This document shows, piece after piece, positions 35,186-43,741 of a stretch of DNA of 64,000 nt; within the stretch, counting starts at the first letter, position 1, and every line of letters begins with the position of its first letter. The position numbers and the translations under genes are program-made. Source of the stretch: Trabulsiella odontotermitis (GTDB lineage Bacteria > Pseudomonadota > Gammaproteobacteria > Enterobacterales > Enterobacteriaceae); contig NZ_CP125781.1 of NCBI RefSeq assembly GCF_030053895.1, positions 496,001-560,000 of the forward strand, written 5' to 3'. The notes under the pieces are model-generated. The model was not told the DNA's origin. It did no database searches and saw nothing but the letters and a program-made list of their open reading frames with translations.

Positions 35186-35983
35186 TTAGTTCCACGCACT
35201 TTTTGAGATTTCCGGTTTTTCAGCCATCAGCCGGTACTCTTCCGGCGTCAGGTTATTCAGGGATTCATGAGGTCGCTCACTGTTATATTCCGTCAGCCAG
35301 CGCTCTGTTATTTCCCGTGCTTCATTCAGTGTCCTGAACAGGTAAAAATCCAGTATTTCTGTCCGGTAGGTCCGGTTAAAACGTTCGATAAACGCATTCT
35401 GTGTTGGTTTGCCTGGTTTAATAAATTCCAGTGCCACACCATGCTCTTCTGCCCATTGCGCCAGCGTCAGCGAAATGAGTTCCGGGCCGTTGTCCATCCG
35501 CAGTTTCAGCGGATAACCCCGGTTTGCCACGATCCTGTCCAGCACCCGGACCACCCGTTGTGCCGGGATATTCAGATCGATTTCTATTGCGAGGGCCTCG
35601 CGGTTAAAGTCATCAACCACATTGAAGGTCCGGAACCGTCTGCCGCAGACCAAAGCATCATGCATAAAGTCTATCGACCAGCTCTGGTTAAGTGCTTCCG
35701 GCGTTGCCAGTGGTGACGGGTTACGTACCGGCAAACGCTGCTTTCCTTTACGGCGAAAATTCAGTTTCAGCAGGCAGTAAATCCGGTGGACTCTTTTATG
35801 GTTCCAGGGATTGCCTTGTCTGCGAAGTATCTGAAAAAGTTTATTAAATCCATACCGTGGATAGCGCTCAGCCGCTACAGTCAGCGCCACAATCACTGGC
35901 TCATCACGCCGTGTATCCTCCGGCTGGTAACGAAATACCGTCCTGCTCAGCGATAACATCCTGCATGCCCGGCGTATGCTCAT
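35186..35983 (-). CDS. IS copy B OrfB transposase
   Basis: DDE transposase of the IS3 family, 265 residues from the listed ATG. Conserved blocks: SWSIDFMHDALVCGRRFRTF, VVDDFNREALAIEI, LRMDNGPELIS and NAFIERFNRTYRTEIL, holding the catalytic Asp, Asp and Glu. Readable coding sequence extends about 18 codons further upstream (ALKSAIKRELVNYL...) to the end of orfA. OrfAB is therefore made by a -1 frameshift, as in the family. Confidence 0.92.
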   Translation of the reverse strand: MSIRRACRMLSLSRTVFRYQPEDTRRDEPVIVALTVAAERYPRYGFNKLFQILRRQGNPWNHKRVHRIYCLLKLNFRRKGKQRLPVRNPSPLATPEALNQSWSIDFMHDALVCGRRFRTFNVVDDFNREALAIEIDLNIPAQRVVRVLDRIVANRGYPLKLRMDNGPELISLTLAQWAEEHGVALEFIKPGKPTQNAFIERFNRTYRTEILDFYLFRTLNEAREITERWLTEYNSERPHESLNNLTPEEYRLMAEKPEISKSAWN

Positions 35984-36033
35984 CGCAAACTGGGCAGTCA
36001 GATAGTTGACGAGCTCACGTTTTATCGCTGATT

Positions 36034-36321
36034 TTAAAGCTTTTTTTCGATGACGTCTTTTAACGCACGATTTTCCAGACTCAGGTCAGCAAACATTTGT
36101 TTCAGCCGGCGGTTTTCGTCCTCAAGATCCTTCATCTTTTTGATATCAGAGGCTTCCATACCGCCATACTTCGCTTTCCAGTTGTAATAGCTGGCCTCAG
36201 AAATACCGGCTTCACGGCAGACATCCTTGACGGTACGTCCGGCTTCGACGGACTTCAGAACGGCAATGATCTGGTGTTCGGTGAATCGGGCTTTACGCAT
36301 GGCGATCTCCTCCGGGAACAT
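36034..36321 (-). CDS. IS copy B OrfA
   Basis: The 95-residue HTH subunit of the IS3-family transposase; MRKARFTEHQIIAVLKSVEA probably marks the true start six codons into the frame. HTH around DVCREAGISEASYYNWKAKY and a leucine-zipper-like tail (DENRRLKQMFADLSLENRAL). It overlaps the functional reading of orfB. Confidence 0.9.
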   Translation of the reverse strand: MFPEEIAMRKARFTEHQIIAVLKSVEAGRTVKDVCREAGISEASYYNWKAKYGGMEASDIKKMKDLEDENRRLKQMFADLSLENRALKDVIEKKL

Positions 36322-36379
36322 AATCAGTATGTCGGAAGATCTCTAAAAGTGAATGGGCCGGTTTACGGGGATGGTTACA

Positions 36380-36672
36380 ACTGCACGGATGTCTATTGGT
36401 TTATAACTATTTTCAGAACTAAATCATTTTCGTGAGCAGCAGATATTCTCTTTCTGACAATGCGGAATGCGACAGGTTGTGTCTTTTTTTTATGATGCCT
36501 TCGCCTTGGAATCAACTAACTAACTTATATTTCATAGCATTAGATCACTGCAGTCACCCCCACCATTTTTTCAATCCACCTCCCTTTGGTACGACATAAC
36601 GTGTCGAACCAGTACGTCATAATCTCCCATATCAATATTTGGTTATTTTGGGAGTTCAGGACTGTTCTCACC
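36380..36672. other. Gap between IS copy B and the WYL regulator
   Basis: About 290 bases of A+T-rich DNA with no ORF I can support. It contains a short CGACA/TGTCG palindrome near 36595 and a CTCCCA/TGGGAG palindrome just before the WYL gene. These may be its operator and promoter region. It does not continue the truncated methylase gene. Confidence 0.4.
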
Positions 36673-37356
36673 ATGAAAACACAACATGATCATTATGACC
36701 GCCTGTCCGTCAGGTTATCGGTCATTATCAGCCGATTGTTGGCTGGTCAATCCCTGGAGCTGAAAGCGCTGGCAAATGAGTTTGGTGTTTCAGAGCGCAC
36801 TCTACAGCGGGATTTTCAACAGCGTCTAATCCATCTGGATCTTGAACATTCCAGTGGCAGCTATCGACTTATCCGACGAACTGGTCGAGAGCATTTACCT
36901 AATACCTTTACGTTTATCCTCAATTCTGGGATTTCGGGGATCATTCCGGCCCAGAACCGCAGATTAATCCGGCTCATTACCAGCAGCTCTGGGTGCTCAC
37001 CATGTCTTATCGGACATGGAGGATTGCCATCGCCAATCACCCAAACCACATGCTTTCTGGAGCTGGCCGAAGCGATCCGTGACTACCGAGCCGTCACGCT
37101 ATTAGTCAATGGTAAGAGCTACGAAGGAGTGGCTCCTCGCCGCCTGATTTTCCAGTCAAGAAACTGGTTTCTTGTGGCTACTCGAGCGAGAAAGCTACAG
37201 GTGTTTCGGATGGAAGACGTTAACGCTGTGACTGTTCTTGATACCTCTTTTCGTAGAAAGCCTGAACTTGATGCGCTCACCGCCAGTGAGGAGTTTATTT
37301 CGGCTCTTCCACACTTTCGTTTCATCAGTGACGTTATTCAGGCCTTCAGAGAGTAA
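36673..37356 (+). CDS. WYL-domain transcriptional regulator (YfjR-like)
   Basis: Predicted DNA-binding regulator, 227 residues from ATG 36673 (MKTQHDHYDRLSVRL). The N-terminal HTH reads SRLLAGQSLELKALANEFGV followed by SERTLQRDFQQR; the C-terminal WYL-type region is RLIFQSRNWFLVATRARKLQ with a late RFISDVIQAF. E. coli CP4-57 yfjR is the nearest relative I know. It precedes the GTPase gene as in that island. WYL proteins often sense nucleic-acid ligands and control defence islands. The open frame upstream of 36673 has no ribosome site. Confidence 0.82.
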   Translation: MKTQHDHYDRLSVRLSVIISRLLAGQSLELKALANEFGVSERTLQRDFQQRLIHLDLEHSSGSYRLIRRTGREHLPNTFTFILNSGISGIIPAQNRRLIRLITSSSGCSPCLIGHGGLPSPITQTTCFLELAEAIRDYRAVTLLVNGKSYEGVAPRRLIFQSRNWFLVATRARKLQVFRMEDVNAVTVLDTSFRRKPELDALTASEEFISALPHFRFISDVIQAFRE

Positions 37357-37394
37357 CTGGCAACGTTCATTTAAACATAAGCAAGGAGACCTTT

Positions 37395-38399
37395 ATGGAT
37401 GACCCGGTAAAGGGCGAAGGCCGGATGATTACTGATGCTAATGGCATCACCAGAAGAGAAGGGGGGATTTCAGGGGGATGGGACAATATGTTTAATGATA
37501 GCAATGCGATAAAAGCCGACAGCCCGCCGCTCATACCTGACATCAGGAATATTCTTGATGTTTTCCCTCAGTCGCTGCGGGAAAACCTGGTTAACAAAAT
37601 CAGTGAAGCTATCGACTATGAACCCGTTATTGGTGTTATGGGAAAGACCGGCGCAGGTAAATCAAGCGTGTGTAATGCGCTATTCCAGGGCGAAGTGTGT
37701 GCAGTCAGTGACGTTGAAGCCTGTACGCGTAAGTCCCAGGAACTGCGCATACGGTTTGGTAAACGTTCGCTGAAGATAATTGATATCCCTGGCGTCGGTG
37801 AGAATGCCCGGCGGGATAAAGAGTATGAAGATTTATACCGTACTTTGCTTCCCTCTCTGGATCTCATCCTCTGGGTGATAAAAGGCGACGATCGGGCCTT
37901 TTCTGCGGATGAGCATTTCTACAATAATGTCCTGCTCCCTGCAGGTGGGGTGGAGCGCGTTTTGTTCGTCCTCAACCAGGTGGATAAAATCGAGCCCTTC
38001 CGTGAGTGGGATACACACCTGCATCAGCCGTCCCCGGCACAACGCATCAACATCGAAAAGAAAGAAGCCTACATTACTGAACGATTTGGCTTTACGCACT
38101 ATCCGGTAATCCCTATCTCCGCCGATGAGGGCTACAACATCCTTCGTCTGGTGGAAACGATGATCCGTGCTTTGCCTGATCGAGCTAAAAGCAGCACAGC
38201 CTCGCAGTTTAAGGAAGAGTACAAAACCGATGACGTAAAGACGGAGGCGAAAGGCGGCTTTGCCAGCGTGCTCTCCGGAATACTTGACGACGTTATTGAT
38301 TCTGTTCCGTTACCAGGTCCCGTCAAAGAGCTAGCCCGTAAGGGGAAAGATAAGGTTATTGAGTGGGCGGGTAACGCCTGGGACCATTTTTTTGGATAA
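37395..38399 (+). CDS. YfjP-like GTPase
   Basis: Predicted cytoplasmic GTPase of the Era/YeeP/YfjP group found in P4-like islands. The 334-residue product has a G1 loop GKTGAGKSS (residues 83-91), G3 DIPGVGE, and G4 NQVDKIE. An N-terminal extension and a C-terminal helical region (VDVIDSVPLPGPVKELARKG-like) flank the G domain. AAGGAG precedes ATG 37395. It follows the WYL gene by 38 bases and is followed within 11 bases by a secreted protein gene, so these probably form one unit. Biological role unknown. Confidence 0.85.
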   Translation: MDDPVKGEGRMITDANGITRREGGISGGWDNMFNDSNAIKADSPPLIPDIRNILDVFPQSLRENLVNKISEAIDYEPVIGVMGKTGAGKSSVCNALFQGEVCAVSDVEACTRKSQELRIRFGKRSLKIIDIPGVGENARRDKEYEDLYRTLLPSLDLILWVIKGDDRAFSADEHFYNNVLLPAGGVERVLFVLNQVDKIEPFREWDTHLHQPSPAQRINIEKKEAYITERFGFTHYPVIPISADEGYNILRLVETMIRALPDRAKSSTASQFKEEYKTDDVKTEAKGGFASVLSGILDDVIDSVPLPGPVKELARKGKDKVIEWAGNAWDHFFG

Positions 38400-38410
38400 G
38401 GAAACATTTC

Positions 38411-39196
38411 ATGAAACCACTAATTGTTCCTGCATTGTTAATATCGTTATTTGCTGCCCAGTCTGCTCTTGCAGACGGAGGGTACGACTTGCAATGCATG
38501 CTTGAAAACGGCGAGCAAATGACGCTCAGTCATGCCAGTCATACTGTTTATATCAGTTTTGTAAAGCCCGGTGGTGATTCCGAAGAGGGAGGTTCAGTTA
38601 TTAAACTGGACATTCCTTCCGGTGAGGCGAAGCAAACTGTCATCGCTAAATCAGAGGCGGGAACCGCTTCTTTCACGCTGCGCGGAGAAAGTGCCGATAT
38701 CGAAGGCGCTGTTGCTGTCAATTATTCGGAATATGATGGTACAGGCGATGCTTATTACACGGCCATGAATTCACTCGGGCAGGAAACCAGCACCGTATCC
38801 TGCAAACCGGGTACGATTAACGTTTCCAGGAGTCTCCTCCAGAACGGTATTAATGGCGTGGGTAGCCAGCAGGCGAATAAACCTGCACCTTCTCAACAAC
38901 AGCAGGCACAGCAACCTACGACACCTCCTTTTAAAGTACAGTTCGGCAGCGCAGTCAGCAATGAAGGCTGGAATACCAGATATGGCGTTATTCAGCTCAC
39001 TATCACTGATGACAACGTGTTACTGAAATCCATTCGGGTTAACCGGGGGAACTGTAAAATGGAGAGCGTCGGTAACAGAACCCTCCCAGCCAAATATCAA
39101 TTCGGTGATGTGGCCACGTTCAAATATATGAAATGTGACCGTATTATCGAAGCCAGTATTGTGACCGATTCCGGTAGCTGGACCTTCAATAATTAA
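38411..39196 (+). CDS. Secreted protein of unknown function
   Basis: I do not recognise this protein. It has 261 residues with a clear signal peptide (MKPLIVPALLISLFAAQSAL, cleavage after ALA). The mature part has two halves joined by a Pro/Gln-rich linker (KPAPSQQQQAQQPTTPP, about residues 158-174), suggesting two small beta-rich domains. Cysteines come in likely pairs (C29/C136; C217/C238 by rough position), consistent with periplasmic disulfides. It is closely linked to the GTPase gene, but the compartments differ, so a joint function is not obvious. Confidence 0.7.
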   Translation: MKPLIVPALLISLFAAQSALADGGYDLQCMLENGEQMTLSHASHTVYISFVKPGGDSEEGGSVIKLDIPSGEAKQTVIAKSEAGTASFTLRGESADIEGAVAVNYSEYDGTGDAYYTAMNSLGQETSTVSCKPGTINVSRSLLQNGINGVGSQQANKPAPSQQQQAQQPTTPPFKVQFGSAVSNEGWNTRYGVIQLTITDDNVLLKSIRVNRGNCKMESVGNRTLPAKYQFGDVATFKYMKCDRIIEASIVTDSGSWTFNN

Positions 39197-39413
39197 ATTT
39201 AACTATGGTGAGTCCGGGGAGTAAGTGTCAGTCAATTATCCGACACTTCCCCCTTTAATTATGTTTAACCCCGCTGGGGTGTCATTCATTTCATCCCTAC
39301 AGCGCCCCTTAACAAATAACGCGCAGCAACAGCCCTGCCAGACGTTTACTGATATAACGCTTGTGTCGGGTTACTGTTTACGGATAAGGCGTGTGGAAGT
39401 GGCCCCAAGGGCA

Positions 39414-39632
39414 TTATTTACGGGATTCTTCTATGCGCTCCATCAGCCAGCGCCTGACATCACTTTCCCGCCAGCGGGAACTGCGGCCAAACTTGATGGG
39501 TCTCGGGAACAGACCGTCCTTAATCAGCTTGTAGAACCACTTATCGGTTAGGCCCGTAAATTTGGTGATAAATACCATGTCCACTAGCTTATCGTTCATC
39601 AGCTCGGTCTCGGGAGTCGGAAGATTGTTCAT
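39414..39632 (-). CDS. AlpA-family excision/transcription regulator
   Basis: Small winged-helix DNA-binding protein of the AlpA/MerR-like class, 72 residues from ATG 39632 after AAGGA. The HTH reads TKFTGLTDKWFYKLIKDGLF followed by PRPIKFGRSSRWRESDVRRW, the usual AlpA signature. In CP4-57, AlpA activates the integrase and promotes excision. It lies just downstream of the Gp2-like gene on the same strand. The 39197-39413 gap holds no gene I can support. Confidence 0.88.
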   Translation of the reverse strand: MNNLPTPETELMNDKLVDMVFITKFTGLTDKWFYKLIKDGLFPRPIKFGRSSRWRESDVRRWLMERIEESRK

Positions 39633-39723
39633 GACGATTGTCCTTCTGTCTTTGAGTAGGTAAAAGACAGGAGCAGAACTAACCTGTTGATTTAAGGTCA
39701 TGTTGCGTGCTCCGTCATTACAA

Positions 39724-40371
39724 TCACTTCTCCGGTAATAAATTACTTTTCGCTTTGGCCTTAAGCTGACTACAGCCAAAATTACGCTCACCGTCATCAT
39801 TTTCTTTGGAGCGTTTTTTGGCGAGATAGCAGATCCTCTTCAGGTAACCCTCATAATCAGAGCTGTGGGTTCCCTCTCTGCGGTTCAGCTCAAATACACC
39901 CGCCAGATGATAACTGACCTTTTCCTTAGCTTTACCCTTCAGTTTCAGCGCGTGGGACCACGCCTTAGCTGCCATCGTTAGCAATAATCCTCTTCCGTTA
40001 CCCTTAACCCCGAGTTTCAGCATCATGCAACTGAACACCTCACGGTTAACCAGCAGCACCAGGTGATAATGCTTATTGCCATTAAGCTCGCCGAACTCTC
40101 TGGCCCATGCGTAATACACCGGGCAAGGGTATATGCGTTTACCTTCTCTGCTGCGTCTCTTCAGATAAGCGGCTATTTGTGCTTTAAGAGAGGCAATAAA
40201 ACGGGTTATCACCGCAGATTCATATCCCTTATGTTGATTATGCTGCGGCAGGCTTAAATCTAGCCCGAAGGCTAGAACACGGGCATGTTCATTCATCACG
40301 AAGGCTGTCAGCGCTTCAAGACGCTGCATATGGTAAGCATTCTTCTCGCTGTTACATTCTTTAAGTATCAT
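39724..40371 (-). CDS. Inovirus Gp2-like / YagK-YfjJ family protein
   Basis: A 215-residue protein of the family labelled YagK/YfjJ or inovirus Gp2 in enterobacterial islands. The core is YAWAREFGELNGNKHYHLVL followed by LVNREVF, an HxH-type motif resembling that of rolling-circle replication proteins, then a basic C-terminus. Whether it has nicking activity is not known. It is upstream of alpA on the same strand, the arrangement seen in P4-like islands. The chosen ATG (40371) has a weak ribosome site; later starts are possible. Confidence 0.75.
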   Translation of the reverse strand: MILKECNSEKNAYHMQRLEALTAFVMNEHARVLAFGLDLSLPQHNQHKGYESAVITRFIASLKAQIAAYLKRRSREGKRIYPCPVYYAWAREFGELNGNKHYHLVLLVNREVFSCMMLKLGVKGNGRGLLLTMAAKAWSHALKLKGKAKEKVSYHLAGVFELNRREGTHSSDYEGYLKRICYLAKKRSKENDDGERNFGCSQLKAKAKSNLLPEK

Positions 40372-40376
40372 TTCAG

Positions 40377-40412
40377 GGCTCTCATGTTGTGGATAACATA
40401 CCCATGAGAGCC
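40377..40412. promoter_or_regulatory. Inverted repeat upstream of the Gp2-like gene
   Basis: Perfect 10-bp arms GGCTCTCATG/CATGAGAGCC with a 16-base spacer, starting 6 bases before the Gp2-like ATG. It may be an operator or origin-like hairpin. Confidence 0.45.
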
Positions 40413-40846
40413 TTGGTAATTTTTAACGCAGGTACAGGACGATCAAAGAAAACACTGCCTCACTCTACAACTGGCTTGAGCCTCTGCTGATAGCTTTACT
40501 CTCTCTTAACGGTTCTATACCCACTTCCCTGTTGTGATCCCTATTCCTGCTACATACTGTAGAGAACAACAATAAGCATAATATTAGTGTCCGGCAGTAA
40601 ATAATCACTGAAATCGCCACCTGCTACCTCGTACACCCCTGCTGTATTGGGTTTTCTGGCTGTTATTACTCCCGCCATTCGGACTAAAACCACTCTTAAG
40701 TTATCCCGGTACGCTGATTATGGGGCTATTTCTTGCCTGGGTTTACGGATGAACATTTTACTGTCGCTCATACCCACCATACCGGGTATTGCCGAAAACA
40801 GTTGTTTTTGTATGGAACACTCTCTTGATTTAAGTCTGTTTTTAAA
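40413..40846. other. Non-coding stretch of the island
   Basis: About 430 bases between divergent genes with no ORF I can support. A short open frame at 40647-40871 lacks a ribosome site and family features. Promoters for both flanking genes must lie here. Confidence 0.4.
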
Positions 40847-40886
40847 AAGGTGCAGCACTGTTAAAATCTAAAAAGTGCTGCACCTT
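40847..40886. promoter_or_regulatory. Perfect 13-bp inverted repeat before the RHH gene
   Basis: AAGGTGCAGCACT (40847-40859) and its exact complement (40874-40886) around a 14-base spacer, ending two bases before the AAGGAG ribosome site of the next gene. The gene product begins with a ribbon-helix-helix-like segment, so an autoregulatory operator is plausible; in RNA it would be a strong hairpin beside the ribosome site. Confidence 0.65.
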
Positions 40887-40900
40887 ATAAGGAGTGTGTG

Positions 40901-41857
40901 ATGGTAAGTAAAAAAAGGATAACGGTTAATCTTTCCTATCCTGAACTTCATCAGATGATAGTGAATCTGGCGAAGAGGACGGGTAGTAGTAGTTCAGCTG
41001 TTATTCAGGATATGATTCTGGATGCCTTGAAGTACAGGATGGAAAACGATGCACTGTTACCTTCAGGTAAACTGGTGGCGAATAAAAATCTGGTGCCGGA
41101 AAAGGTTTTCAATGCAGGTTTTGAAATCAATAATTTGACTATTGATGGAAGAGTTAGGGGGGCAACCGATCCATTTCATCACTTGTTCCAAAGAGGAGAG
41201 TTTATCGAGACGCTGCCTTACATTACTTTTTCTGGCATACCAAACCCGGTGAAAGCAATCAATAGTAGAGACATACTAGAACGAGTAATTTCATACCTGC
41301 AGGCACGACTTCATGTTCTTGATAATACTGGTTTCAAACCAGAGTTGTTTTTATTTTTTATAGGGAAGGTAACTGTAAGATATAAACAGTACACCGCTCA
41401 CGGCCTCGAAGTAAAAATTGGTTATTCATGTAAGGTGATTCCTGTGCGCAGTAACAGATCAAATGGCGATGAAGCGCTTTTGTTCGATCTGAACAACATT
41501 AAGTACAGAACATTTCATGACATGGCCAAAAATGGATGGAACAGAAAAAAACATTCACACCAGTTGTATATTAATGGTCTGGAAGGCATGCGTGGGGGCG
41601 GTTTTTTTGTCGGGGTTTTGTATGAGCCGCAATCACCAGATGAACTGGCTACCCCATTAGAGGGAGAATTTATTAGCAGCACAGGTCTCAGATATCGATT
41701 TTTTAGTCACCCATCAACGGTTAAAATCATAAAGGATCATTTTCCGAAATCAGTCACTATTGACCCGAATGGAACCACCTACACAGTAAAAGAAAAAACT
41801 ATACAAGATTTGGACACGCTCAACCGGGCTATCAGGAAGCAGAATGCTGGCTGGTAA
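40901..41857 (+). CDS. Unknown island protein with N-terminal ribbon-helix-helix-like segment
   Basis: I do not recognise the family. The 318-residue product starts at ATG 40901, six bases after AAGGAG. Residues 1-45 (KKRITVNLSYPELHQMIVNL, AKRTGSSSSAVIQDMILDAL) have the beta-strand plus two-helix pattern of ribbon-helix-helix DNA-binding proteins. The large remainder, without membrane segments, contains a conserved-looking core YKQYTAHGLEVKIGYSCKVI and a glycine-rich MRGGGFFVGVLYEPQSPDEL. A perfect inverted repeat lies directly upstream and a terminator downstream, so it is a monocistronic unit. Lower G+C than the flanking housekeeping genes suggests transfer. Confidence 0.7.
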   Translation: MVSKKRITVNLSYPELHQMIVNLAKRTGSSSSAVIQDMILDALKYRMENDALLPSGKLVANKNLVPEKVFNAGFEINNLTIDGRVRGATDPFHHLFQRGEFIETLPYITFSGIPNPVKAINSRDILERVISYLQARLHVLDNTGFKPELFLFFIGKVTVRYKQYTAHGLEVKIGYSCKVIPVRSNRSNGDEALLFDLNNIKYRTFHDMAKNGWNRKKHSHQLYINGLEGMRGGGFFVGVLYEPQSPDELATPLEGEFISSTGLRYRFFSHPSTVKIIKDHFPKSVTIDPNGTTYTVKEKTIQDLDTLNRAIRKQNAGW

Positions 41858-41945
41858 TATTTAAATTACAGTCGTTTTTATCTCTGTACTATCCGTGTGA
41901 TCTCACCCGAATTTAACACAATCTTTTTTCACCGTTCACTTTCAG

Positions 41946-41984
41946 AAAAGACCATGCCTCACTCTGAGGCATGGTCTTTTTTTC
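41946..41984 (+). terminator. Strong intrinsic terminator after the RHH gene
   Basis: Long stem AAAAGACCATGCCTCA/TGAGGCATGGTCTTTT with a four-base loop and a run of seven T, 90 bases after the RHH gene and 22 before the DUF932 gene. Confidence 0.9.
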
Positions 41985-42006
41985 ATATCTCAATAAGGAA
42001 ATAATA

Positions 42007-42828
42007 ATGACACGTTTAGCCAGCCGCTTCGGCGCAGTCAATCTCGTTCGACGCGACCGCCCGCTAACCCGCGATGAACTGGCGCATTATGTGCCGAGTG
42101 TATTCAGCGAAGAAAAGCATGAATCCCGCAGCGATCGGTACACATACATTCCGACCATTACCCTGCTTGATAACCTGCAACGTGAAGGCTTTCAGCCATT
42201 CTTTGCGTGCCAGACTAGAGTCCGAGACCAGAGCAAACGCGAACATACTAAGCACATGTTACGTCTGCGTCGCGAAGGCCAGATCACTGGCAAGCAGGTG
42301 CCTGAAATCATACTGCTTAATAGCCACGACGGCTCCAGCTCATACCAGATGCTACCGGGATTATTCAGATCGGTTTGCCAGAATGGACTAATTTGCGGTG
42401 AGAGTTTTGGTGAGGTGCGGGTGCCGCATAAAGGCAATGTTGTGGAAAAAGTCATTGAAGGGGCTTACGAAGTGCTGGGGATATTTGACCGAGTAGAAGA
42501 GAAGCGCGATGCCATGCAGTCGCTTTTGTTACCACCACCAGCACAGCAGGCGATGGCGAAAGCGGCATTAACCTATCGTTTTGGTGAAGAGCATCAGCCG
42601 GTGACGGAATCGCAGATCCTATCCCCGCGCCGCTGGCAGGATGAAAGTAACGACCTGTGGACCACTTATCAGCGCATTCAGGAAAACCTGATTAAAGGCG
42701 GTCTGACTGGGCGAACGACTAAAGGCAAATGTGCCCATACCCGTGCTGTAAAAGGTATCGACGGTGATGTGAAGCTTAACCGCGCTCTGTGGGTAATGGC
42801 CGAGAATATGCTGCAGCTTGCCTCCTGA
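42007..42828 (+). CDS. DUF932 protein (YafZ/YfjQ family)
   Basis: A 273-residue island protein close to E. coli YafZ/YfjQ: MTRLASRFGAVNLVRRDRPL, SRSDRYTYIPTITLLDNLQ, and HDGSSSYQMLPGLFRSVCQN. The DUF932 family is related to phage/plasmid proteins with no proven function. It starts at ATG 42007 after AATAAGGAA, which excludes the twelve-codon upstream extension. In CP4-type islands it precedes RadC-like and toxin-antitoxin genes, as here. Confidence 0.9.
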   Translation: MTRLASRFGAVNLVRRDRPLTRDELAHYVPSVFSEEKHESRSDRYTYIPTITLLDNLQREGFQPFFACQTRVRDQSKREHTKHMLRLRREGQITGKQVPEIILLNSHDGSSSYQMLPGLFRSVCQNGLICGESFGEVRVPHKGNVVEKVIEGAYEVLGIFDRVEEKRDAMQSLLLPPPAQQAMAKAALTYRFGEEHQPVTESQILSPRRWQDESNDLWTTYQRIQENLIKGGLTGRTTKGKCAHTRAVKGIDGDVKLNRALWVMAENMLQLAS

Positions 42829-42898
42829 ACCTTTTTATTCTCCCTTACCTCAGGCCTCATCAATAAACCGGCGAGCCTTTTTGTTTCAAGGAGCAATT

Positions 42899-43369
42899 AT
42901 GTCTGTATTCAATTTATCCACGGTATTTCCTGCAAACGAGCAACGCATCATTCGTCGGGCGTTACGACTATTGGAAAAATATCAGCGTCAACCGAGTGAG
43001 TCATTTACCTCCACCAGCTTCACCAAAACCTGGATGCAACTGCAGATGGCTCACCTAGAGCGCGAGGTCTTCATCGTGATGTATCTCGATAACCAGCACT
43101 GCCTTTTGGAGCGAGAAACACTGTTTATTGGCACGCTGAGCCATACCGAAGTACATCCGCGCGAAGTGGTGAAGTCAGCTCTGAAGCACAACGCTGCTGC
43201 GGTAATTCTGGCCCATAACCATCCGTCAGGTACGACAGAAATCAGCCAGCAGGACAAACACATCACTCAGCGGATAGTGAAAGCGTTAGCTCTGGTAGAA
43301 GTGCGAGTGCTGGATCATTTGGTTGTTGGGAATGAAGTGGTTTCTTTTGCTGAGCAAGGTTTGCTTTAA
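42899..43369 (+). CDS. RadC/YeeS-family JAB metalloprotein
   Basis: Island-borne short RadC relative of 156 residues. It has the JAB1/MPN zinc motif HNHPSG followed by a downstream Asp (HNHPSGTTEISQQD near residue 101), and the EVHPREVVKSALKHNAAAVI lead-in. It lacks the HhH region of chromosomal RadC, as YeeS and YfjY do. Function is unproven. ATG 42899 follows CAAGGAG. It is 13 bases before the CbeA-like antitoxin gene, part of the usual cassette. Confidence 0.9.
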   Translation: MSVFNLSTVFPANEQRIIRRALRLLEKYQRQPSESFTSTSFTKTWMQLQMAHLEREVFIVMYLDNQHCLLERETLFIGTLSHTEVHPREVVKSALKHNAAAVILAHNHPSGTTEISQQDKHITQRIVKALALVEVRVLDHLVVGNEVVSFAEQGLL

Positions 43370-43381
43370 ACGGAGGTTTTC

Positions 43382-43705
43382 ATGCCATTCATACCACCCC
43401 ATGAATGGAGGCTACAAAGCGATATCACCCCACGATTTGGCGCTAGATTAGTGCAGGAAGGTAACCGTCTGTATTACCTGGCTGACAGGGCTGGATTGAC
43501 GGGGGAATTTACCTTGAAGCAACTGCAGAAACTGGATCAGGCTTTCCCGCTGTTTATCCGTCAATTGGAAGCAATGCTGCGTTCCGGTGAGCTAAATCCA
43601 CAGCAGCAACGTCAGGTGACCATTCAACTTGCGAGTTTAACCTGCATAGCTGATACCCGTGGTAGCTGCGGTTACGTTTACATTTCTATTTATCCAACCC
43701 CGTAA
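43382..43705 (+). CDS. CbeA/YeeU-family antitoxin (type IV)
   Basis: Antitoxin of a type IV pair that stabilises MreB/FtsZ filaments against its CbtA-like toxin. It has 107 residues. Family signature: PHEWRLQSDITPRFGARLVQ, then GNRLYYLADRAG and the C-terminal CGYVYISIYPTP. ACGGAGG precedes ATG 43382. Toxin follows after 36 bases; a RadC-like gene precedes it. Confidence 0.93.
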   Translation: MPFIPPHEWRLQSDITPRFGARLVQEGNRLYYLADRAGLTGEFTLKQLQKLDQAFPLFIRQLEAMLRSGELNPQQQRQVTIQLASLTCIADTRGSCGYVYISIYPTP

Positions 43706-43741
43706 CACCTTCTCTCTTCTTCTTTTCTCAGGATTCTACTC

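Larger units (their letters stand above)
35170..36379 (-). mobile_element. IS3-family element, copy B, no target duplication
   Basis: A 1210-bp element with imperfect terminal repeats: left TGTAAGCACACCCGT, right (inverted) TGTAACCATCCCCGT, plus a shared CACTTTT-GAG block further in. Both transposase ORFs are intact on the minus strand. Flanking bases (GAC on the left, ACT on the right) do not form a duplication, and the right flank does not continue the interrupted gene. This suggests a deletion starting at the IS end. Confidence 0.88.

Noticed and set aside
40647..40871. Plus-strand ORF of 74 codons in the island gap
   Set aside because: No ribosome site, runs into the palindrome before the RHH gene, no family resemblance.
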